A stretch of 64,000 nucleotides of DNA from Enhygromyxa salina (GTDB lineage: Bacteria > Myxococcota_A > Polyangia > Nannocystales > Nannocystaceae). The position numbers and the translations under genes are program-made. This document shows positions 19,260 to 28,710 of this stretch, in pieces (the first letter of the stretch is position 1; each line of letters starts with the position of its first letter). The DNA lies in the NCBI RefSeq assembly GCF_002994635.1, contig NZ_PVNL01000057.1, forward strand, positions 229,333-293,332. The letters are read 5' to 3'. Below the pieces are notes generated by a model. It was not told the DNA's origin. It saw nothing but the letters and a program-made list of their open reading frames with translations, and did not search any database.

Positions 19260-19391
19260 GCAGATGACCCCAACCCGGCGTATCTACGCACGTGGAGATT
19301 AGCGAAGCCACGCCCGGTCGGGCCAAGCCAATCTATCGAGGAAGCTGCGAACCGAGACTGAAGTGGACCTAGCCGGGTTGGGGTCATCTGC
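19260..19391. repeat. perfect 20-bp inverted repeats bounding a 132-bp element
   Basis: GCAGATGACCCCAACCCGGC at 19260-19279 is the exact reverse complement of 19372-19391. The 92-bp interior encodes nothing recognisable. This is the layout of a miniature inverted-repeat element or a long-stem RNA. No clear target-site duplication flanks it. Confidence 0.85.
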
Positions 19392-19482
19392 AGCCCGTGC
19401 GCGGTCCCCCGCCGGCACCCCAGTCACTGCGCACGACCTCGAAGCCCCCCACCCCCCAGATCGCCCAGATCCGGCGTCAAAC

Positions 19483-20244
19483 TCAGTTCTTCCCGTAGGC
19501 GTCGAAGATCTCCGCCACCTCGGTCATCAATTTGGCCGGCACATCCTGCCCCTCGCGCGCCATCGTCCGCAGCGCGTTCTCGTAGTCCTGCAGTCCCGAT
19601 CCAGGTACCCGCGGGATCCGATCGAGCGCGCCTTGGACCTGCTTGATCACCTTTGGCTGCATGATCCAGCCCTTGGCCGCGTGGAGTCGAAACACGCGAT
19701 CCAGCCACACACCGCTCGAGGTCTTCTCCGCCAGCTGAACCAGACAGTTGACCGCCGATTGAGCCGTCGGGTGGTCGACGGGGACCTTGGCCGAGGCGAG
19801 CTGGTTGGTCAGCGCCAACGCATAGCGCTCGGCCTCTTTGAACTTGCCCATGCTCAGGCTCTTCTCGACCAGCGCGCCGATCAGCGAGGGAAACTTCGAG
19901 TCCTCGCCCGGGCCGATCGTGCGTCGCAGGGCGTCGGACGACTCGTCGTCGTCGAGCTCGGTCTCGACGAACGAGATGACCTCGTGGCCGATCCGGACCT
20001 TGTCACCGTGATGCAGGGTGATCTTGCCGTCGAGCTGCTCGCCGTTGACGAAGGTGCCGTTGCGACTCTTGAGGTCCTCGAGCACCGCCAGATCATCGCT
20101 GACGTGGAAGCGGGCGTGGTAGCGGCTGATCAGGTCATCGTCGAGAGTCAGCCAGCAGTCTGCGCTGCGGCCCACGTCAACCGTGCCCTCGGGTAGCTTG
20201 AGGGTACGTGCCCCGATCTTCAGACGGTACTGGGCCACCGCCAC
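19483..20244 (-). CDS. FHA-domain protein
   Basis: 253 residues. An N-terminal forkhead-associated domain (about 5-95) shows the phosphothreonine-binding signature: VGRSADCWLTL, then SRYHARF and SRNGTFVNGEQL. The C-terminal 150 residues are helical and acidic with no recognised domain. It should read phosphorylation made by Ser/Thr kinases, of which this window encodes four, although none is adjacent. The start is GTG at 20244, with a second in-frame GTG two codons later. It lies 81 bp downstream of two lipoprotein genes on the same strand and may be the last gene of that run. Confidence 0.9.
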   Translation of the reverse strand: MAVAQYRLKIGARTLKLPEGTVDVGRSADCWLTLDDDLISRYHARFHVSDDLAVLEDLKSRNGTFVNGEQLDGKITLHHGDKVRIGHEVISFVETELDDDESSDALRRTIGPGEDSKFPSLIGALVEKSLSMGKFKEAERYALALTNQLASAKVPVDHPTAQSAVNCLVQLAEKTSSGVWLDRVFRLHAAKGWIMQPKVIKQVQGALDRIPRVPGSGLQDYENALRTMAREGQDVPAKLMTEVAEIFDAYGKN

Positions 20245-20325
20245 GACGATAACTCAAAAACTGGTGATCGTGGCGAGGGCACAGGCGCTCGCGCAGGGAC
20301 CGACATGCGGGCTTTGCGGTGCGGG

Positions 20326-23300
20326 TCAGCGAACGCCGATGAACGCCTGGTCCGCGTCGATCAGGTCACCAAGGGTCACGCGCACGACCTGTCCGCGGAT
20401 CGACGAGGTGGTCCCCGGCCCGCTGCCGTCGACGATGTAGGCGACGTTCGACTGAGGCCCGGGGACGATTCGGATCGGGTAGGTCACCGGCCGAGCTTCG
20501 AGGGTGAGCTGGTCGGCGAAGGCGCCGTAGCCGGTGCCGAGCCGCCACTCCACGCGGTAGCCCCGAGGGATCCGCGAGCGCCTGAACCTGGCCGCTTCGG
20601 CCGGCCAGATCGCGTCTTCCCAGGTCGCGGTTGCCAGGCTCGGGACGTCCGCGCTGAGGGTCTCGAGCGCGCTGAGATCCAGGACGATGCTGAACACCGG
20701 GTTGGAGAAGCGCAGCGCGCTGACCGGGAAGCCCTCGTAGACGAACTGGTGGAACGCAGTGGCCGCGCGCGGCGAGACGATCCGGCACGGGTTCGCGCTG
20801 CTGGGCTGGACGCTCTGATCGTCAGCGCAGGTCGGGATCGCCAGCCAGTCGAGGTCGTCGGGGCTGTCAGAGGGCGGCAGCGGCAGCCGACTGGTGAGCA
20901 ACCGCGAGATGTCGGCGTTGACCGTCGGTCGGCACTCGAACACCCCGGGCTGGTCGTCGAGTTCGACCGCTTCGACGAGATCCGGGAGGAACCCGACCCC
21001 GGGCCCGGTGACCCGAAATGCATCTTGCAGGGCGACCTGGTAGCGAACGAATTCGCCGAAGCAGGCCGGCCCGGGCAGCGGACGTAGCGTGCACTCGTCG
21101 CCCTCGCACGGCCGCCGGCAGCGGGAGTCGACGCAGATCCCCTCGCTGCACTCGTCGTCTGCTGCGCAGCCGCCGTCGGGCTGCTGCGCGGTGCAGACAA
21201 ACTGATCCTCGAACTCCGCGACCGGGGCCTGACCGCTCAACAGCAAGCTTGGCTCCGGGCAGCACTCGAGCTCGCTCGTCACCCCACACGCCGCCTCGCT
21301 GAAGCCTGCGAGGCAGGCACAGTCGCCGTTGGCCATCGACACGCTGTTGGCCGGGCAGGCGTCCTCGGGCGTGCGCGCGCGCAGGTACGAGATCCGCGGC
21401 TGGCCCATGGGCTCGATCCACAGCTCGTCTTGATAGGCGCGGGTGATCGTGTACTCGCGGTGGGCCTCGCCGCAGGGATCGGAGATGAACTCGCCGCAGG
21501 TCTCGCGCAGCTTGGCGAGGCTCTTGGTGTAGGCGTCGGCCGAGACGCAGATCCCCCTGCTGTTCGCGGCCGTGTCGCTCTCGAGCAAGCACCGTCGCCC
21601 GTCCCCGCAGTCGTCGTCGTCGGTGCAGCCGACGATCACCAGCTTGTCGCCAGCGAGGACGCCGTTGTCACAAAAGTCTGCGCTGCTATCGAGGATCCGG
21701 GCCTCGGGCGCGGCGCAGGTGCCGTCGCTCGAGCTCGCGCCCTCGCAGTCGACCCGCCCCGTCGAGGACGACGTGGCCGGGATCGTGCCCTCCCACTCGA
21801 GCGACCACACCTGGCTGCCGGAGTTGCCCCAGCTGCGGTAGTCGTGGACGACCACCCGCGGGACCGCCTTGTCGTAGAGGGGTTCGTCGCCAGCCCCGAG
21901 CCGATCGAGGTCACCGCCGACGTCGAGCCGCGTGAACCTGTCTTCGTCGTCGGCGTAGTAGGCGTCGATCCGACGCAGCGTGGGCGCGAGCTGGCGGGTG
22001 ATCCCCGATCCATTCGCGATCGCTCGCCCCGGCTCATCGTCCTGGACGACTGGCAGCTGCGCGCTCGGATCTTGGGTGGGCTGCGGCCACAGCGAGTGAG
22101 CGAACAGCCGAACTTCCATGATCGACGCCGGATCGTTGACACCCAGATCAGCGGCCTCGGTCTCGCCGTTGGCCCGCTCCTGGTTGATCATCGCGTAGAC
22201 CGCAAAGCCACCGGAGGTCACGCCGACCGCGACCGTGCCGGGCTCGGTCGAAGGCCCGCTGTTGGGGACCCCCGTGTAGGCCTTGCGGAACATCCAGTCG
22301 GTCACCTCTTCACCGCGACCGGGGCGGATCCCGGGCCCGCGAGAGAAGCCCCGACGCTCGGCCGGCTGGCCTTCGTTGGGGGACTGGGTGACCCCGACGC
22401 ACGCGACCGCGGCCGCCTTGGGCACGATGCTGGGGTCGAGCTGGGTCTCGCACTCGATCCCGATGCTGTCTTCGGCGGCGGGCAGCTCACGGCCCACGAC
22501 CCGCGTCGATCCGTCGCCGGCCACGATGTACAGGAACTGGCTGAACGGCGAGCCTTGAGCGTCGATGCTGGCGTTGACCGCCGGGCTCACGCGGATGCCC
22601 TTGATCCCGCCTGCGTCGCTGAGCGCGAGCTGGTTGGTGGTCGGCTGCCACTGGCCCGAGTCCCCGATCGGGATCTCGAACAAGATGTCGGAGCCCAGCC
22701 CGCCGACGAACAGGCGCTGACCTTCGATCGCAGCGTCGGCGTCGTCGTAGCCCGAGCCGTCGGGGGTGCCGCCGGGCTCCGGGTCTTCGCTCGGCAGCGG
22801 GACCTCGAGCGAGAGCTCGAGCGCCTGCACGAACGGGCCGTCGGCGTCGACCATGACCGAGCTCGGCAGCTCGCCCTCGAACTGCGCCGGACACTCGAGC
22901 GGACAGGTCGGGTTCACGCCCGTGTCGACCACCGTGACGCCGCCGAACCCATCGCTGGAGAACTGGCGGCTCTGCAGGATCTCCCCGTTTTGGAGGTTGA
23001 TCTCGGCGACGAGGTTGCAGGTTGGAAAGCTGACGTAGGCGCTGGCGCGGACCAGCGGATCACACAGGCCCGTCAGCGTCTGCCCGGGGCCGAGCCCGGG
23101 CGCCTGCGTGAGGCTGTCGGGGACCGCGAGCACCTGCCCCGGTCGGGCCCCGAGCGGGCGCCGGGTCTGCTGCTCGGGGTCGTAGGTGGTCGGGATCAGG
23201 GTCGTGACCAGGCTGCTGGGCTCGTCGATCGGATCGGCGGAGCCCAGCGCGATCCCTGCGAGCGCTGGCGCGTCGAGCAGGGTCAGATCACAGCTGCCGA

Positions 23301-23733
23301 CGTTGGCCGAGATCACCCGGCAGCCGTCGTCGCTGGCGTCGAGATCCGTGGGCAGGATCCCCGCCGGGATGAAGTTGTAGCCGGGGACCTCGACGTTCAG
23401 GTCGACCAAGCGGTTCGAGCACTTGGTGAACATCGCAATCTCGTTGCGCTCGGAGTTGGCGACGAAGCCGACGAGGTGGGGGTTGTCGGACGTGCAGCTG
23501 CCGGTCTCCTGTTGGCACACGTTCAGCGGCAGCGGCTGGGCCACGCAGTTCTCGTCGTTGACGTCGCACTCGACCACCGCGCAGACCAGCGTGACGTCGG
23601 TCGGGCGATCGAGCACGCGGTTGGGCAGGTCGGGCGGATCGTCGGCCTGGCAGCCGAGGCCGAAGATCGCCACCGCGGCGACCACCGCCGACACAGATGC
23701 CCAGGATCCTCGTGCGAAACGGCGCCGGCTCAT
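20326..23733 (-). CDS. large Cys-rich secreted lipoprotein, unknown function
   Basis: 1135 residues. The N-terminus has a basic start, a hydrophobic core and a lipobox (IFGLGC), so it is an exported lipoprotein. The mature part contains many Cys and Asp/Gly-rich turns, with an EGF-like cluster near CAADDECSEGICVDSRCRRPC and a segment reading CACLAGFSEAACG. The remainder resembles a beta-propeller-like surface protein. The start overlaps the preceding gene's stop by four bases (ATGA at 23730-23733), so it is translationally coupled to that second lipoprotein, and the two probably work together at the outer membrane. No enzymatic motif is visible. Confidence 0.75.
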   Translation of the reverse strand: MSRRRFARGSWASVSAVVAAVAIFGLGCQADDPPDLPNRVLDRPTDVTLVCAVVECDVNDENCVAQPLPLNVCQQETGSCTSDNPHLVGFVANSERNEIAMFTKCSNRLVDLNVEVPGYNFIPAGILPTDLDASDDGCRVISANVGSCDLTLLDAPALAGIALGSADPIDEPSSLVTTLIPTTYDPEQQTRRPLGARPGQVLAVPDSLTQAPGLGPGQTLTGLCDPLVRASAYVSFPTCNLVAEINLQNGEILQSRQFSSDGFGGVTVVDTGVNPTCPLECPAQFEGELPSSVMVDADGPFVQALELSLEVPLPSEDPEPGGTPDGSGYDDADAAIEGQRLFVGGLGSDILFEIPIGDSGQWQPTTNQLALSDAGGIKGIRVSPAVNASIDAQGSPFSQFLYIVAGDGSTRVVGRELPAAEDSIGIECETQLDPSIVPKAAAVACVGVTQSPNEGQPAERRGFSRGPGIRPGRGEEVTDWMFRKAYTGVPNSGPSTEPGTVAVGVTSGGFAVYAMINQERANGETEAADLGVNDPASIMEVRLFAHSLWPQPTQDPSAQLPVVQDDEPGRAIANGSGITRQLAPTLRRIDAYYADDEDRFTRLDVGGDLDRLGAGDEPLYDKAVPRVVVHDYRSWGNSGSQVWSLEWEGTIPATSSSTGRVDCEGASSSDGTCAAPEARILDSSADFCDNGVLAGDKLVIVGCTDDDDCGDGRRCLLESDTAANSRGICVSADAYTKSLAKLRETCGEFISDPCGEAHREYTITRAYQDELWIEPMGQPRISYLRARTPEDACPANSVSMANGDCACLAGFSEAACGVTSELECCPEPSLLLSGQAPVAEFEDQFVCTAQQPDGGCAADDECSEGICVDSRCRRPCEGDECTLRPLPGPACFGEFVRYQVALQDAFRVTGPGVGFLPDLVEAVELDDQPGVFECRPTVNADISRLLTSRLPLPPSDSPDDLDWLAIPTCADDQSVQPSSANPCRIVSPRAATAFHQFVYEGFPVSALRFSNPVFSIVLDLSALETLSADVPSLATATWEDAIWPAEAARFRRSRIPRGYRVEWRLGTGYGAFADQLTLEARPVTYPIRIVPGPQSNVAYIVDGSGPGTTSSIRGQVVRVTLGDLIDADQAFIGVR

Positions 23734-25436
23734 TGTACGTAGGGCTCCTGCAGGCCGATCCGCGCGACCTGGGTGAAACGCGCCGGATCCGACGCGTCCA
23801 TGCTGATCACGCTGATCGTCGCGTCGAGGCTGTTGGCCACATACACGACCTCCCGCGCGAGGTCGACGGTCATGGCGTCCGGGCCGATCCCCGCGCGCGA
23901 CAACCCGACGACCGTCAGGCTGGCGAGATCGACGATGAACACCTCGCCGCTGCGAAAGCAGGTCACGAGCCCGTACTCGACGGTGCCGTCGTCGTAGATC
24001 ACGAAGCTGGTCGGCTGCGCGCAGATCTCCACGAGGCCAGCCGGGACATCGAGGGGCTCGCCGTCGACGCCGAGCGAGGTGTCGACGCGGAGCAGCGCGC
24101 CGGGGTTGCTCTCGACCACATACAGCTCGTCGCCGCTGCGCGAGAACGCCATGTCCGCCAAGATCGGTCGGGCGACGGCCGGGACCAGCACTTGCGGCAG
24201 CCCGCCGACGTCGAAGTCAGAGACGGGCTCGAGCTGCGGCTCACACACGATCCCGCCGTCCACGCCGAGGTTGTCGGGCCCCACGCAGGTCTGGTCGGAC
24301 CCGCACAGCGGCTTGTGGGTGAGCGCCCGGACCACCCGAACCTCCGCGTCCCAGCGCATGCCCGCGTAGACGAGCGGGCCGGGATCTTGAACGTCGCACT
24401 CGTCGCTGCCGCCGACCACGGTCCCAGGTCGCTCGGCCAGACCGAACCCGCCTTGAAACCCGAACGACACGTTTGGGATCGCGAGCAGGTTGGGCTGGTG
24501 GACGATCGCGGGGCGTCCGTCACCGCCGACGACCAGCCCGTTCAAAGCCAGCAGCGTGAGGTCGGCGTCGCCCTGGTGGGACACGTAGGCCAGCGGCTGC
24601 TCCGCCTGCGGGCTGACCAGGACGCGAAACGGCTCACGAGCGAGCCGAGCCGCGTCGGGATCGTTGCGCAGGAACCTCAGGCGGTGATCGTCATCGCAGC
24701 GCCGGCTGCCGCGCTCGTCGCTGGCCTGGCCGCACTCGATCTCGAGGTCGTAGCCGGTCGTGCTGCCCGACAGCTCCGCGTAGGTGATGCTTGGATCCCC
24801 GCGCACGGGGATCAGCAACATCGACTCGTCACCGCCGGGGTTGCCCATGTCCCAGGCCACCGCCGGGCCCGGGAAGTTGCCAAACTGGATGGTCGCGCGA
24901 TCGAGGATGAACGGCTCCTCGAGGCACTCGATCACCTGAGGCAGGTTGGCCACCCGCCGACACGGGACAAACTTGCCCGGCCGGTACGCCGGGTCGTCGG
25001 CGTCGTCGTACTGCTGCGAGCCGCCGGCCTCGTCGTAGGCCGCCTGGATGTCGGCCGCCTGCGAGAGGATCTCCGTCGAGCTGACGGCGTCCCAGAACAG
25101 ATCGAGGTTGACCGCCACCAGCGAGCCAGCGTTGTAGCGGCGATCGCTGTTGGCGTTGGTCACCAGTAGCCACGAGGCAGGCGTCCGGCACTGACCGACG
25201 CTGGTACAGATGTCGCCCTCGCTGCTGCAGGCGCCGCTGTCATCACACGGCTCGGTCGGCTCCGACGACACCCGCGGGTCCAGCAGCAGCCCCGACGGAA
25301 ACGCGAGCGCCCCCGAAGGCGGCTCGAACCCCGGGTTGGCCTGGCCGCAGCTGGTCGCCAGCGCCGTCACGCATATCAACGCGGCGACCGACGAGGTGGC
25401 CACCGTCCTCCGCAGGCCAGCTGGTGCGCGCCGCAT
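23730..25436 (-). CDS. secreted lipoprotein with beta-propeller-like (YVTN-type) repeats
   Basis: 568 residues from the ATG at 25436, giving a 29-residue lipoprotein signal (MRRAPAGLRR... ALATSC). An ATG at 25490 that overlaps the recO stop (ATGA) is an alternative, but it would lengthen the signal to 47 residues. Mature sequence has propeller-blade motifs, for example YVVESNPGALLRVDT and VVYVANSLDATISVISMDAS, and a Cys-containing N-terminal segment (CDDSGACSSEGDICTSVGQC). It overlaps the next lipoprotein gene by four bases. It probably lies on the cell surface; ligand unknown. Confidence 0.75.
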   Translation of the reverse strand: MRRAPAGLRRTVATSSVAALICVTALATSCGQANPGFEPPSGALAFPSGLLLDPRVSSEPTEPCDDSGACSSEGDICTSVGQCRTPASWLLVTNANSDRRYNAGSLVAVNLDLFWDAVSSTEILSQAADIQAAYDEAGGSQQYDDADDPAYRPGKFVPCRRVANLPQVIECLEEPFILDRATIQFGNFPGPAVAWDMGNPGGDESMLLIPVRGDPSITYAELSGSTTGYDLEIECGQASDERGSRRCDDDHRLRFLRNDPDAARLAREPFRVLVSPQAEQPLAYVSHQGDADLTLLALNGLVVGGDGRPAIVHQPNLLAIPNVSFGFQGGFGLAERPGTVVGGSDECDVQDPGPLVYAGMRWDAEVRVVRALTHKPLCGSDQTCVGPDNLGVDGGIVCEPQLEPVSDFDVGGLPQVLVPAVARPILADMAFSRSGDELYVVESNPGALLRVDTSLGVDGEPLDVPAGLVEICAQPTSFVIYDDGTVEYGLVTCFRSGEVFIVDLASLTVVGLSRAGIGPDAMTVDLAREVVYVANSLDATISVISMDASDPARFTQVARIGLQEPYVQ

Positions 25437-25486
25437 GAAGCGGGAACGTATCAAGAACGCGGGTGAATTCCAGCCTGTAAGGGCGC

Positions 25487-26299
25487 TCATTCGGATCCGT
25501 CGTGGGTGTTGGGCTCGGGTCGCGCGGCGATCTGTGCAAAAAAGGCCAGCGAGCGCAGCGGCGCACGCAGGTGCGGCTGGATCAGCTCACGGCACAGGTC
25601 ACGCAGGCCCCGCCGGATCTCTCGATCGGCCTGGGCGTAGGCGCCGTCGCGGGCCTGAGGATCGGCGTGGAGCAGCGTCGACGCCAAGTCCAGGACCGGC
25701 GCCGGCAACCGTCGCGCTCCGCTCGCGTGGGTCGGACACGCGACGCCCCCCCGCACCAGCGAGAACGCGACGCCGTCGTCGGTCGCGTCGGCGGGGGCTC
25801 CACACACGCTGCAGTGATCGAGCGCGGGCAGCAGGCCCAGGCTGTCGAGCAGCCCGAGCTCGTAGCGGCGCAGCAACGCGGGCTTGTGGGCCTGGGTCGG
25901 GGTGTGGTCCTGCCCTGCCCAGGTCATCGCGTCTTCGATCGCTTCGCACAGGCGCCCGAAGGTGGTCGGATCGGCGGCGCTCCCCCCGACCAGCTGATCG
26001 CTCAGCTCGCACAGGTACCCGACGTACGCGAAGGCCTCGAGATCGCGGCCGAGCCCGCTGTGGTCGAAGCTCGGCGTGAAGCTCACCAACACGGCCAGCG
26101 ATCCGCGCCCGCGATCGAGCCCGATCTCACCGCGCGCGCCGATCGGCAGCCCGCCCGGGAACCGCCGACGGCTGCGCCGAGCCCCGCGCGCGATGCAGTC
26201 GATCTTCCCGCGCCCGGGCGTCAACACCACCACGATCAGATCCGACTCGCGCAGCGCTCGGGTCCGCAGCACCACCGCGGGGGTGAGGATCTCGCTCAT
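25487..26299 (-). CDS. recO: DNA repair protein RecO
   Basis: 270 residues. An N-terminal OB-fold (TPAVVLRTRALRESDLIVVVLT, then GKIDCIARGARRSRRRF) is followed by a helical domain with LLRRYELGLLDSLGLLPALDHC and a Cys-based zinc site (CSVCG plus a downstream CPTH). RecO binds RecR and single-stranded DNA and helps load RecA at gaps. It sits 21 bp behind mgtE on the same strand and immediately ahead of a lipoprotein gene, with which its stop can overlap. Confidence 0.93.
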   Translation of the reverse strand: MSEILTPAVVLRTRALRESDLIVVVLTPGRGKIDCIARGARRSRRRFPGGLPIGARGEIGLDRGRGSLAVLVSFTPSFDHSGLGRDLEAFAYVGYLCELSDQLVGGSAADPTTFGRLCEAIEDAMTWAGQDHTPTQAHKPALLRRYELGLLDSLGLLPALDHCSVCGAPADATDDGVAFSLVRGGVACPTHASGARRLPAPVLDLASTLLHADPQARDGAYAQADREIRRGLRDLCRELIQPHLRAPLRSLAFFAQIAARPEPNTHDGSE

Positions 26300-26320
26300 G
26301 ATCCAGGCTCCCAGATCAGT

Positions 26321-27676
26321 TCAGATCGGCACGTTGAGCAGCACCGTCGCCAGCCAAAAGTAGAACATCAAGCCCAGGATATCGACGGCGGTGGTCACGA
26401 ACGGCCCGGTCGAGACCGCGGGATCGATCTTGAGCCGGTTCATGAGCAGCGGGATCGAGGTTCCGACCGTGGCGGCGATCGTCATCGAGCCCATCATGCC
26501 CGCCATCAGCACGATCCCGAGCCGCACCGGATCCACGTTCGAGGTCCCGACGAACGGCGCGAGCAGGGCGATCAGCAGCCCATACATGGCCCCGAGCGAC
26601 AGCCCCAGGCCCATCTCACGAAACACCAGACGCCCGAGCGCGCCGCTCTCCACGTAGCCGACCGCCAGCCCGCGCACGACGATCGTCGAGCTCTGGGTGC
26701 CGACGTTGCCGCCCATGCCCGCGACCACCGGCATGAACAGCGCGAGCACGGGCACGGCCTCGAGCGCGCCCTCGAACCCCGACAGCGCGACCGCGACCAG
26801 GACCCCGCCGATCGCCGCCGCCAACAGCCAGGGCATGCGGGCGCGAAAGCTCGACCAGAACGACCGGGTCTCGAACAGCTCTTCGCCGGCGCCGGCCATC
26901 TTGAGGATGTCCTCGGTCGCCTCTTCGCGGATCACGTCGACGATGTCGTCGATCGTCACCACCCCGACCAGGCGGCGCTGATCGTCGACGACCGGGACCG
27001 CGACCAGGTCGTAGCGCATCGCTACATCGGCGACGTCCTCTTGATCAGCCTCGCGGTCGACGTAGACCAGCTCGGGCTCCATGATCTCGCGGATCGAGTC
27101 GTCGCGCCGCCCGGTCAGCAGCTTGCGCAGCGAGACCACGCCGACCAGGCGCTCGTCCTCGTCGATCACGTACACATAAAAGGCCTGATCTGGCGGATCC
27201 TCGACCTCTTGGACGACGCGGGTCGCCTCGGCCACGGTCGCGCTGTCGTAGACCCGGATGTAGTCCAGCGACATGATGCCGCCAGCGCTGTTCTCGTCGT
27301 AGCCGAGCAGCTGCTCGACCTCGTCGGCGTCCTCGGGGTCGAGGCGGGTCAGGATCTGCCGCAGCCGGCTCTCTTCGACTCGGCCCAAGATGTCGGCGAC
27401 GTCGTCCGAGTCGAGGTCGTCGAGCAGGATCGCGACCTCTTCGGGTGCGAGCCGGCGCACGATCTCGGCGGCCGTCTCCTCGCGCAGCTCGGCGAACACG
27501 GCCGCGCGACGCTCGACCGACAGCATCTGCAGGACCCGGTCTTGATCTTCGGGGGTCGCGTTGTCGAGCTGGGCCGCGATCTGAACTTCGTCCAGACGCT
27601 GCAGGATCCGGGCGACCCGGCGAGTCTCCTTGCGTCGCAGCGGACGCATGAGATCGATCTGCTTGCGACGAGCCAT
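26321..27676 (-). CDS. mgtE: magnesium transporter MgtE
   Basis: 451 residues with the whole MgtE architecture. An N-terminal helical superhelix (about 20-130) and two CBS domains (about 135-260, including IMSLDYIRV and VPVVDDQRRLVGVVTIDDIV) gate the channel by sensing internal Mg2+. A five-helix membrane domain carries GGNVGTQSS and DPAVSTGPFVTTAVDI, which line the ion pore. It brings Mg2+ into the cytoplasm. It is first in an apparent mgtE-recO-lipoprotein run. The region upstream is occupied by the 73-bp repeat array. Confidence 0.96.
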   Translation of the reverse strand: MARRKQIDLMRPLRRKETRRVARILQRLDEVQIAAQLDNATPEDQDRVLQMLSVERRAAVFAELREETAAEIVRRLAPEEVAILLDDLDSDDVADILGRVEESRLRQILTRLDPEDADEVEQLLGYDENSAGGIMSLDYIRVYDSATVAEATRVVQEVEDPPDQAFYVYVIDEDERLVGVVSLRKLLTGRRDDSIREIMEPELVYVDREADQEDVADVAMRYDLVAVPVVDDQRRLVGVVTIDDIVDVIREEATEDILKMAGAGEELFETRSFWSSFRARMPWLLAAAIGGVLVAVALSGFEGALEAVPVLALFMPVVAGMGGNVGTQSSTIVVRGLAVGYVESGALGRLVFREMGLGLSLGAMYGLLIALLAPFVGTSNVDPVRLGIVLMAGMMGSMTIAATVGTSIPLLMNRLKIDPAVSTGPFVTTAVDILGLMFYFWLATVLLNVPI

Positions 27677-27731
27677 GGCCAGGTCCTGGGAGCGCCATGG
27701 TACTGGGTTCGCGCCCAGCCCACGAACCCGC

Positions 27732-27950
27732 GACTAGCCCCTGCCCTCGGTGAACCAGTCCACGAATGCCGTCCGCAAGCGGGCGAGGAGCCTCGCCCGA
27801 GCTGACTAGCCCGCTGCCCTGAGTGACCCAGTCCACGAATGCCGTCCGCAAGCGAGCGAGGAGCCTCGCCCGAGCTGACTAGCCCGCTGCCCTGAGTGGA
27901 CCAGTCCACGAATGCCGTCCACAAGCGGGCGAGGAGCCTCGCCCGAGCTG
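27732..27950. repeat. three-copy 73-bp tandem array of a REP-like hairpin element
   Basis: Copies begin at 27755, 27828 and 27901, with a partial unit before the first (from about 27732). Each carries the palindrome GGGCGAGG-AG-CCTCGCCC (one copy has a base change in the stem's left arm). The array fills the gap between the start of mgtE and the stop of the rodZ-like gene. Related single copies occur at 31255, 60041 and 61332. Confidence 0.92.
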
Positions 27951-27957
27951 AAAACAC

Positions 27958-28605
27958 TCAGGACTTGATGATGATCGACTCGGCTTGGCCGCTCGCCAGC
28001 GTGAACGCGATGAACACGACGAGCGCGACGAGCAAGGCCACGACCAGCCACATCAGGATCCGCGCGCTCGGGAGCTTGCCGATCCACTGAGCCAGCCACG
28101 CGTCGACGACGCTCGCTCGGCGCGGCGCCGACCGCCGAGGCCGCGCGGCCGCGAGCTTGTTGTCGACCGCACCGCCGCTGTTGCTCTCGCGTCGACGCGC
28201 CCGCAGCTTGGCCCGCTCACGCTCATAGAGCAGACCGAGCACCGTGTCCGGGTCGAGCTCGAGCGACCGCGCACAGCAGCGCAAGAACCCCTTCGTGAAC
28301 ACCATGCCCGGCAGCTCTTCGTAGCGATCGGCTTCGAGCAGCTCGAGCTGGACCCGTGGGATCTTGGTCAGGGCGGCGAGCTGCTCGAGGCTCATGCCCC
28401 GTCGCTTGCGCTGCGCCTGCAGGTATGGCCCCGGGCTCTGGTGCCCCTCGGCGCCCGGCTCGGCTCGCGCCGCGGGGTCCTTGGGGTACTCGAGCTCCCT
28501 GCGTCGCTTTTGGCCCTTGGCTCGCCCCCGCCCGCCGGGCTGGCCCTCGGCGTTCGCTACCGTCTCGGGAACCACGACCCGGAGGCGACCTGTGTCAGCT
28601 GGCAT
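27958..28605 (-). CDS. RodZ-like HTH membrane protein
   Basis: 215 residues from the ATG at 28605 (the frame extends seven codons further). A disordered basic leader is followed by an XRE/RodZ-type helix-turn-helix (about 60-125: YLQAQRKRRGMSLEQLAALT, then FTKGFLRCCARSL). A basic linker, one transmembrane helix (MWLVVALLVALVVFIAFTL) and a very short external tail complete it. RodZ anchors MreB to the membrane; this protein lacks RodZ's usual large periplasmic domain. It sits downstream of a Tgl/PilF-like lipoprotein gene, the same pairing seen for pilW and rodZ in gammaproteobacteria, which supports a cell-envelope or pilus role. Confidence 0.8.
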   Translation of the reverse strand: MPADTGRLRVVVPETVANAEGQPGGRGRAKGQKRRRELEYPKDPAARAEPGAEGHQSPGPYLQAQRKRRGMSLEQLAALTKIPRVQLELLEADRYEELPGMVFTKGFLRCCARSLELDPDTVLGLLYERERAKLRARRRESNSGGAVDNKLAAARPRRSAPRRASVVDAWLAQWIGKLPSARILMWLVVALLVALVVFIAFTLASGQAESIIIKS

Positions 28606-28710
28606 CCGCGCGAGTGTGCAGTCCACCCCGACGACCCGGCAAGCACTCTGGCGCCAGGCGCGCCGTGAGTCCGCGGCGGCGCGTCTGAGCGAGCCTCCGA
28701 CCGATCAGGT

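Larger units (their letters stand above)
18951..19482. other. 532-bp non-coding region with tandem and inverted repeats
   Basis: No frame here has a recognisable protein or convincing start. The region holds a 19-bp tandem repeat (19162-19217) and a perfect 20-bp inverted repeat 92 bp apart (19260-19391). It separates the ends of two convergent genes. Confidence 0.6.
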
